Shown piece by piece: positions 6,770 through 11,887 of a stretch of 11,887 bases of DNA. The notes beneath the pieces are model-generated. The model was not told where the DNA came from. It made no database searches and saw only the letters and a program-made list of their open reading frames with translations. Made by a program: the position numbers and the translations under genes. This DNA is from an uncultured cyanobacterium (GTDB taxonomy: Bacteria; Cyanobacteriota; Cyanobacteriia; PCC-6307; Cyanobiaceae). Numbering within the stretch: position 1 is the first letter of the stretch; each line of letters begins with the position of its first letter. Location of the stretch: positions 1-11,887 of the forward strand of contig CAIKWV010000597.1 in the NCBI GenBank assembly GCA_903831165.1, given 5' to 3'.

Positions 6770-7013
6770 CGCCGCAGACTGGCTGGAAGGCGCCCTCACG
6801 ATGCCGTCAGGCCAACGGATTCTCAATCGCCCCCGCTCAGCGGTAGTCGGCCGCCGCCGCCTATGGATGCCTGGTGGCCAGCACCAGCGGAAGCAGCAGG
6901 GCCTGATCGATGCACAGCGGTTCGGCCGAATCGGGCCCCTGATCTCGGGCGATCCCAGGAGGGGTCCTAGCAGTACCGCTGGCAGGCAGACGTCACTGGC
7001 CGCTTAAGGAGAG
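6770..7013. other. Short region without a clear gene
   Basis: Plus-strand frames (to about 7007) look like noise. On the minus strand a 43-codon open stretch near 6870-6990 reads SAEPLCIDQALLLPLVLATRHP before a stop. It looks protein-like but has no start and no recognised family; a relic is possible. Confidence 0.3.
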
Positions 7014-7034
7014 TTGGGGACGATGCAACCCCAA
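7014..7034 (-). terminator. Small hairpin just after the alkylsulfatase stop
   Basis: TTGGGG (7014-7019) pairs with CCCCAA (7029-7034) around a 9-base loop, 2 bases beyond the minus-strand stop at 7037. There is no T-run on the minus-strand side, so termination is only suggested by position. Confidence 0.3.
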
Positions 7035-7036
7035 GC

Positions 7037-8791
7037 TCAGCCCCCTGCTGTGCTGGCCGGCTCAGCCTGGGAGAAGGGATCCGCCTTGGCGCTGGAATCA
7101 GGCTCCTCAATGGGCGCTGCCGTTGAGCGGTCTTGATTGGTCCCCGGCATGATGTCGAAGGATGGCGAGAATTGAATCAATACGTCGCGGAATTGTTGCA
7201 ACAGCTGGCCATCACCCTCCAGCCTTGCGGTGCCTGCAGCAATCAAGGCGAACAAGGTGGTAGAGCCAGCCATCACCAACTCCAGATCGCAGCGGTTGAT
7301 CACAAGCGTGAGGTCAGGGCTCTCGAGTTGGAAGCCCTTGATGTTGGTCAGGGTTGAGTTGTTGAGTTCAACAATGAATTGCTCGCCATTATCTGGTGTC
7401 TGCAGATTCATCGTGAATCGCAGCCCCTTAGCTTTGCTGCTGTCCACCCGAATCGCCAAGAAGTCAAGGAATAGCTCTGTCGACAGGGCTATGACCAAAT
7501 CAGGGTTGACAGGTTGGGCGGCAACTCCACTGGGGAAGCCATTGCGCAGCTCGAAAGCGGCTGCAAGAAAGCTGTTGCGTACACTGGGGCTTTCTTTTTG
7601 ATAACCAATCTGCTCAAAGACGTCAGCAAGCAGATCTTTAGCAGATTGGTTGTCAGGCTCGGCGTAGACAAGCTTGTTGACGATCTCCATCGCTTCCCGG
7701 TATCGACCTTCCTGGTGCAACTCCTTACCTTTGAGCAAGATCTTCTCGGCGCCCCCCATCATCTCGACATACAACGGAGCTGAATCGCCGGGCGAAAGGG
7801 GAATCAATGTTGCCGGATTGGCGTCCCAGTACCCCAGGTAGCGATTGATCACGGCCCGGCTGTTATGCTCCTCCGAACCGTGATAGCTGCGGGCAGCCCA
7901 TTGTTGCTGCAAGTCTTCAGGGAGCTTGTAGACATTATGAATCTCGTTGATCGTCACGCCCTGATTGGCCTGGTGCAGTACTTCATTGTGCAGGTGAGCA
8001 TAGACATCACGCTGGACCCGCATCACTTCCTGAATGCGGGCATTACCCCAGCGTGGCCAGCTATGCGAAGCAAACATCACCTCCGCCTCCTGTCCAAACA
8101 GATAGAGAGCTTCGCTGATCTTCTTGGACCACTCCAAGGCATCGCGAACCAGGGCACCGCGAAGGGTGTAGATGTTGTGGATCGTGCCGCAGATATTCTC
8201 GGCAGCCCAGAAGGCCTTCCAATCCGGGAAATAGGTGTTCATCTCCGCCGGTGCCTCGGTACCTGGGGTGTTCTGAAACACCATCCGGACACCATCGATC
8301 ACAATCTCTTCCAGGTCCTTTTCGATGGTCCGATTGGGCTCGATCAGCCCGACTCTGCCTGAGGCTGCGTTCTTGCCGATCGATTGATCGACGTGGCCAA
8401 AGGGACTGCGCGGCAATAGGAGTCCATATTGGAAGAAGGCACGCCGGTTCATGGCATTGCCGGAGTAGACATTCTCGGCAACGGCATGTTTCATGAAGCC
8501 GACGGGGGCGAGCAGCTGCACCCTGCCGCTTTCGACATCAGCCGGATCCACCACCCCTCGAATGCCGCCAAAGTGATCCACATGGCTATGGGAATAAATC
8601 ACGGCCACAACCGGCCGCCGGCCAAGGTGTTCATTGACCAATTCGAGAGCGGCCTGGGACGTTTCCTTGCAGGTGAGAACATCATAGAGAATCCAGCCTG
8701 TATCCCCCTTGATAATGGTCATATTGGCCAGATCAAACCCCCGCACCTGATAGATCTTGCCAGGCAGAACTTCATATAAGCCATAAGCCAT
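7037..8791 (-). CDS. Alkylsulfatase (SdsA1/BDS1 type), main part, out of frame with its N-terminus
   Basis: 584 residues from an ATG at 8791 that lies inside a heptamer repeat. Type III alkylsulfatases hydrolyse alkyl sulfates such as SDS to alcohol and sulfate with two zinc ions. The metal site is complete: H68, H70, D72, H73 (SHSHVDHFGG), E179 (TPGTEAPAEM), E198 (WAAEN) and H243 (FASHSWPRWGN). These spacings equal those I recall for P. aeruginosa SdsA1 (H169, H171, D173, H174, E280, E299, H344). The usual segments GFMKHAVAENVYSGNAM and HNIYTLRGALVRDAL are present. A helical dimerisation domain follows (about 275-425), then an SCP2-like C-terminal domain (about 440-550) and a polar tail. The frame lacks the first ~105 residues of the enzyme, which lie in the upstream overlapping frame. 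Whether re-initiation at 8791 makes a stable protein is unknown; I expect loss of function unless the repeat slips back. Confidence 0.85.
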   Translation of the reverse strand: MAYGLYEVLPGKIYQVRGFDLANMTIIKGDTGWILYDVLTCKETSQAALELVNEHLGRRPVVAVIYSHSHVDHFGGIRGVVDPADVESGRVQLLAPVGFMKHAVAENVYSGNAMNRRAFFQYGLLLPRSPFGHVDQSIGKNAASGRVGLIEPNRTIEKDLEEIVIDGVRMVFQNTPGTEAPAEMNTYFPDWKAFWAAENICGTIHNIYTLRGALVRDALEWSKKISEALYLFGQEAEVMFASHSWPRWGNARIQEVMRVQRDVYAHLHNEVLHQANQGVTINEIHNVYKLPEDLQQQWAARSYHGSEEHNSRAVINRYLGYWDANPATLIPLSPGDSAPLYVEMMGGAEKILLKGKELHQEGRYREAMEIVNKLVYAEPDNQSAKDLLADVFEQIGYQKESPSVRNSFLAAAFELRNGFPSGVAAQPVNPDLVIALSTELFLDFLAIRVDSSKAKGLRFTMNLQTPDNGEQFIVELNNSTLTNIKGFQLESPDLTLVINRCDLELVMAGSTTLFALIAAGTARLEGDGQLLQQFRDVLIQFSPSFDIMPGTNQDRSTAAPIEEPDSSAKADPFSQAEPASTAGG

Positions 8792-9104
8792 AAGCCATAT
8801 TCAAGATGGCTTGGCGCTGCTGAGAGGGGTGAATCGTGTCAAATACACTATCGAAGCCTTTGAGCAGAAAGTCATAGCTGCCCATGTCCCACGCCACATG
8901 ACCGTCCTCGGCCATGATCTGCATGTAAGCAGGAGCAGCGATAAAGCCTTGCTTGGATTCTTCGAAATCGCGCTCGTCTTCGAATGGCAGCTGTTGGCGA
9001 AACAGATTTTGATGATCGATAGTAAACCTGGATGCCGGTTTGCCTTTAGCGTCAAAATGCTGATTGTTAAGTGGCGACGACGCTGCCTGATTCGATTCTT
9101 CCAT
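8772..9104 (-). CDS. Alkylsulfatase, N-terminal part, cut off by repeat-caused frameshift
   Basis: From the ATG at 9104 this frame has 110 residues; a GTG at 9185 would add 27 that do not look family-like. It contains the conserved start of type III alkylsulfatases: QLPFEDERDFEESKQGFIAA, then a V-W-D segment (HVAWDMGSYDFLL), then DTIHPSQQRQAILNMAYG. It then runs into WLI and a TGA at 8772-8774 because of an extra 7-bp unit. With two units instead of three it would read ILNMAYGLYEVLPGKIYQV straight into the next frame, giving about 686 residues in all. No signal peptide is seen, unlike the exported Pseudomonas enzymes, so the product would be cytoplasmic. It overlaps the downstream frame by 20 bases. 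Confidence 0.75.
   Translation of the reverse strand: MEESNQAASSPLNNQHFDAKGKPASRFTIDHQNLFRQQLPFEDERDFEESKQGFIAAPAYMQIMAEDGHVAWDMGSYDFLLKGFDSVFDTIHPSQQRQAILNMAYGLWLI
8776..8799. repeat. Heptanucleotide tandem repeat (3.4 copies) inside the alkylsulfatase gene
   Basis: On the plus strand, unit AGCCATA occurs three times without change (8779-8799), preceded by a partial ATA (8776-8778). On the coding strand this is TATGGCT x3. Because 7 is not a multiple of 3, each gain or loss of a unit shifts the frame. Two copies give the family-like reading, three copies the broken one. Confidence 0.95.
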
Positions 9105-9455
9105 GAGCGTGAGTGGGATTAGTTCTGGCAAGCCTAGTCGGTCCGGCCCAGCTCTGGCACTGGCACTGCCATGGGCAGGCGCCACTTGTCCAGAGCCGAT
9201 AGCTTTACGATGGCAATCTCAAGATCTGCCGTTTAGGAGATGATGACGTCAGGCTCCCTGGCATAACCATCCATTCAGCCCTACATTAATTGATCAATCC
9301 TGTCGAGGCTCGAATCTCTGTGACTGATTGGAACCGGGCAGTCGATGACATTGTGTCATGTGCTCATGATGCGGGGCCGCCTGATCAAACCGTCTAGGTC
9401 GGATGCCGATGCTGGTCTGCGGGTGTAAGGATTCGGGAATCTCGCCGCACTGCTG
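9105..9455. promoter_or_regulatory. Divergent control region between alkylsulfatase and outer-membrane channel genes
   Basis: 351 bases between divergent starts. It contains the palindromes TGACGTCA (9244-9251) and ATTGATCAAT (9289-9298) and a stronger inverted repeat at 9345-9359 listed separately. The part near 9145-9180 has a short TGGCAC direct repeat. I could not fix -10/-35 boxes for either gene with confidence. Confidence 0.45.
9345..9359. promoter_or_regulatory. Perfect 6+3+6 inverted repeat, candidate operator
   Basis: ATGACA-TTG-TGTCAT is a perfect inverted repeat with a 3-base spacer, 97 bases before the beta-barrel gene start and about 240 before the sulfatase start. Its size and symmetry fit a dimeric transcription factor. 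The regulator is not in the window. Confidence 0.4.
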
Positions 9456-10478
9456 ATGGCTCTACTGCCACATCTTCGCTGGTTGCTGACTGGATTGCTA
9501 GCCATCGGGCATGGGTCCGTCCTGGCAAGGGCGGACGCCGCTTCGGCTGGATCTGCAGCTCAGCCAGGATTCAACAGGAGCGCCGTGACACTGGCGGAGG
9601 CCTTGACCCAGGGGGCTGGCCAGAGCGCCCCATCTGGCACGGCCAACAAAGAATCGGCCACTGATTCTGACTCTCAGCCCGTTCTCGAACAAGAAGCACG
9701 GGAAGGAAATCGTGAAGCCCTGGCGAAGGAGGCTCAGAACCCCATTGCCAATCTGATCAGCTTTCCGATTCAGTGGAACGCGACTCCGGCCAGTCAATGG
9801 GCTCCGCGGTCGATTGATCCATCTGCAGAAGCCAACCGGACCCTCAACGTCTGGAACGTTCAGCCTGTCGTTCCATTCAACCTGAATAAGGATTTTCTTC
9901 TGATCAGCCGCACCATTGTTCCGGTCATTCAAAGACCCTTAACAGGCAATACTGACATTATCGGCATTGGGGACATCAGTCCCAGCTTGTTTCTTGTGCC
10001 ACGCACCAACAGCCGCCTCCAGCTTGGATTCGGTCCAACCCTGGTGATACCCTCAGCAACCGATGTGCGGCTGAGCAGTCAACGCTGGAGCGCCGGCCCT
10101 GCAGCGGTAGCTGTTTATACATCAGGTCCGCTGGTGGCGGGCATGCTGGCTAACAATATCTGGTCGTTTGCTGGCGAGGGCGGGCGCAAGATCAACTCCA
10201 TGCTCATCCAACCTTTCATCAACTTCAACCTTGCCAATGGCTGGTATCTCGCCAGTTCCCCGATCATCACCGCTGACTGGACTGCCCATCAAGGCAGGGG
10301 CTGGACCGTGCCGATTGGCGGTGGATTCGGGAGGATCTTCCGTCTCGGTAGCCAGCCCTTCAATGCTTCCTTTCAGGCATTTTGGAATGTGACGCGACCC
10401 GAGGTAGTCGGCGACAGGCTTCTCGGACCTGTCACCCTCCGCCTGCAGATTCAGGCATTGTTCCCAACCGGCGGCTAG
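9456..10478 (+). CDS. Outer-membrane beta-barrel protein, transporter/channel-like (phenol-degradation MetA-like family)
   Basis: 340 residues from the ATG at 9456; an in-frame stop lies 30 bases upstream, so this is the earliest ATG. Residues 1-27 form a signal peptide (basic, then LLTGLLAIGHGSVLA, then ADA). A polar low-complexity linker follows to about 90. From AQNPIANLISFPIQWN (about 92-107) onward it shows alternating beta strands of a barrel: LNVWNVQPVVPFNL, LISRTIVPVIQRPL, GIGDISPSLFLVP, LQLGFGPTLVIPSATD, WSAGPAAVAVYTSGPLVAGMLANNIWSFAG, ANGWYLASSPIITADW, WTVPIGGGFGRIF and LQIQALFPTGG at the end. These match cyanobacterial and proteobacterial outer-membrane proteins annotated as neuromedin-U-like or MetA-pathway transporters; their substrates are mostly unknown. 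It is divergent from the alkylsulfatase and followed by a BASS carrier gene, which suggests passage of an organic anion or amphiphile. Confidence 0.8.
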   Translation: MALLPHLRWLLTGLLAIGHGSVLARADAASAGSAAQPGFNRSAVTLAEALTQGAGQSAPSGTANKESATDSDSQPVLEQEAREGNREALAKEAQNPIANLISFPIQWNATPASQWAPRSIDPSAEANRTLNVWNVQPVVPFNLNKDFLLISRTIVPVIQRPLTGNTDIIGIGDISPSLFLVPRTNSRLQLGFGPTLVIPSATDVRLSSQRWSAGPAAVAVYTSGPLVAGMLANNIWSFAGEGGRKINSMLIQPFINFNLANGWYLASSPIITADWTAHQGRGWTVPIGGGFGRIFRLGSQPFNASFQAFWNVTRPEVVGDRLLGPVTLRLQIQALFPTGG

Positions 10479-10552
10479 CAACCTGCCGAGCACTCAGGCT
10501 CTCCCAGCTCCAGCATGACTTCGACACTGATCCAACTGAGGATGTAATTCCT

Positions 10553-11398
10553 ATGGCCATCTTGACGTTGACGCTGCTCGCCGGCGTGCTGCTGCTGGTG
10601 GTGGCCATCGGCATCGGGGCTCGCCCGGGGTGGGCGTTGTTGCTGCTGCGCAGGCCATGGCTGGTGCTGCGCGCCATGGGTGCGATGTATGTGGCCATGC
10701 CTGCTTTCGTGTTGCTGCTGGTGTGGATACTGCCCCTGCAAAAACCAGTCAGTGCCGCGCTTCTGAGCCTGGCGATTTCGCCCGTGCTTCCTCCCTGGGG
10801 CCGAAAAGCTGCTGTGGTCGGCGGCCGCAGCGACGACGTCATCGGTCTGCAGCTCCTGTCCTCCGGACTTGCCCTGCTGGTGATCCCGTTGATGCTCTGG
10901 CTGGTCGAGCACGTCTTCAGTGTCCAGACCACTCTCGATCCGCTGGCCGTGGAGCTGGTGCTGCTCGTCACGGTGGCGGCGCCTCTGGCTCTCGGCATGG
11001 GCACCGCCCGCTGGGCTCCGCAAGCTGCGCCGCGGCTGGCTGCTGTTGCTGAGCGGGTAGGAGGCGTGCTCCTGCTGCTTGGCGGCGTGCTGCTGATCGT
11101 GCTGCGTGGCCCCGCGATTCTGGGCGTGATCGGACAGGGCACGCTGGGCGCCATCACTGCTGTGGTGATCGCCGGCTTGCTGATCGGGCATGGGCTGGGC
11201 GGACCAGATCCCCGCATGCGAGGAGTTCTGGCATCGGCCACGATCTACCGGCACCCAGCCATCGCTTTGATTCTGGCCTCGGGTTCGGGAATGCAACCTG
11301 AGGACGGCGTGATTGGCACAGTTCTGCTCTACATGCTGGTCTCCCTGTTGCTCTCGATGCCCTACGAGCGCTGGCGGCGAAGGGTGATCGGAGCCTGA
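10553..11398 (+). CDS. BASS/SBF-family transporter (bile acid:sodium symporter-like)
   Basis: 281 residues from the ATG at 10553. The frame is open further upstream to 10382, but that would overlap the beta-barrel gene and the added residues are not hydrophobic. A GAGG lies at 10538-10541, 11 bases before the ATG. The protein is highly hydrophobic with about nine membrane segments: 3-22, 32-53 (after the RRPW loop), 57-75, 99-116, 130-150, 165-187, 190-215, 230-245 and 250-270, roughly. Family-like features are the LAISPVLPPWGRKAAVVGG loop after the third segment and ATIYRHPAIALILA, like the ATAGRN.ALAL segment of BASS carriers. These carry organic anions with sodium across the inner membrane. 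It starts 74 bases after the beta-barrel gene on the same strand, so co-transcription is likely. Substrate unknown. Confidence 0.75.
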   Translation: MAILTLTLLAGVLLLVVAIGIGARPGWALLLLRRPWLVLRAMGAMYVAMPAFVLLLVWILPLQKPVSAALLSLAISPVLPPWGRKAAVVGGRSDDVIGLQLLSSGLALLVIPLMLWLVEHVFSVQTTLDPLAVELVLLVTVAAPLALGMGTARWAPQAAPRLAAVAERVGGVLLLLGGVLLIVLRGPAILGVIGQGTLGAITAVVIAGLLIGHGLGGPDPRMRGVLASATIYRHPAIALILASGSGMQPEDGVIGTVLLYMLVSLLLSMPYERWRRRVIGA

Positions 11399-11887
11399 TG
11401 AACAAATCTGTGCGTCAAGTCGGTCTATGGCTTGCTCGTCCAGCGCTGAATTGATGCATCCAGCGACAGCGTGACGATGGCTCGACAGCGCCCCATGCTC
11501 CAATGGCGAGCCAGGCCCGACCCTTGCCGCGGCGGGGATCCGGAGGGCGGCCTGCGGACCCGGCTGTGCCACCCGAGGACCATCAAGCCGGAACCTCCCC
11601 TTAGCAGGGGCTATGCCCAGATGAAGCCGCCGCCAGGCTCCGGGGCCCGTTCGTCGTCACAGCCTCAGCCGCTCTGGATGTGCAGCGTGAGGGATTCAGA
11701 GCTCGCTATCCGGTGTCAACGACGTCATCGCCATCGCCGTTGGCACCGGGCATTGCTCTTCAGATCGACTGGGGATGAACTCTGTTGAATCCTAAAAAAG
11801 ATCCCCGCTCAGCAACCGCCAAGCGGCGGAAGCGCTGGACTCGTCAGGATTGACTCAAGCAAGCCGCCGTAGTTGGAGAAGTTTTAC
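11399..11887. other. Region without an intact gene; weak relics
   Basis: About 490 bases after the BASS gene with no convincing gene. Plus strand 11691-11795 reads LSGVNDVIAIAVGTGHC, resembling one RCC1-type repeat (usually VVAIAAGxxHxLAL), then loses similarity. Plus strand 11785-11853 reads MNPKKDPRSATAKRRKRW to a TGA, then LKQAAVVGEVL to the window end, possibly the start of a gene broken by a stop or continuing outside. CCCCTTAGCAGGGG near 11597-11610 could form a 4-bp hairpin but has no T-run. Confidence 0.3.

Noticed and set aside
6268..6846. Plus-strand frame (192 codons) as an intact gene
   Set aside because: Its first third is the integrase core-binding relic after an in-frame TAG; the remainder has no recognisable continuation and overlaps the more protein-like reverse frame.
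10475..11572. Long minus-strand frame (365 codons)
   Set aside because: Antisense to the BASS transporter gene; rich in Q, H, S and R as expected for a shadow of a hydrophobic GC-rich gene.
11597..11610. CCCCTTAGCAGGGG hairpin as terminator of the BASS gene
   Set aside because: Only a 4-bp stem, no T-run, and about 200 bases past the stop codon.
1..11887. CRISPR array, rRNA or complete insertion sequence
   Set aside because: No regularly spaced repeats, no rRNA-like sequence, and no transposase with flanking inverted repeats were seen.

Overview
The window looks like a piece of a chromosome from a picocyanobacterium of the Synechococcus/Cyanobium type. The evidence is a monomeric, B12-dependent class II ribonucleotide reductase (usual in that group), three copies of the cyanobacterial HIP1 octamer GCGATCGC, high GC in the core genes (about 68% in bases 61-120), and starts without clear Shine-Dalgarno sites. 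No species is claimed.

Layout. (1) 1-1508, +: the 3' two thirds of nrdJ, followed by a strong hairpin at 1519-1544. (2) 1904-4916, all on the minus strand: a tightly packed four-gene operon recognisable as siaA-siaB-siaC-siaD. It encodes a membrane PP2C-type phosphatase, an anti-sigma-like kinase, a small DUF1987 phosphoprotein and a GGDEF diguanylate cyclase. In Pseudomonas aeruginosa this partner-switching module sets c-di-GMP synthesis and aggregation/biofilm formation through phosphorylation of SiaC. Here the catalytic motifs are intact, but SiaA has almost no periplasmic sensor region. (3) About 5000-7036: a gene-poor stretch with tRNA-Ser(UGA), a decayed tyrosine-recombinase gene just downstream, and a small frame-disrupted reverse-strand reading frame. 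This looks like the scar of an integrated element. (4) 7037-9104, minus: an SdsA1/BDS1-type alkylsulfatase (metallo-beta-lactamase fold plus SCP2-like C-terminus) with every metal ligand present. It is split into two overlapping frames by a 7-bp unit present three times; two copies would restore one frame of about 686 codons. (5) 9456-11398, plus, divergent from the sulfatase: an outer-membrane beta-barrel gene followed 74 bp later by a BASS/SBF-type transporter gene. The divergent intergenic region carries a perfect 15-bp inverted repeat. (6) 11399-11887: no intact gene, only weak relics.

How the parts may work together. The sia operon is a self-contained signalling unit controlling c-di-GMP. 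The sulfatase, outer-membrane channel and BASS carrier make a plausible uptake-and-hydrolysis cassette for amphipathic organic sulfates or related anions. The sulfatase is switched off, or phase-variable, in this copy. Functional coupling within that cassette is inference from divergent arrangement alone.
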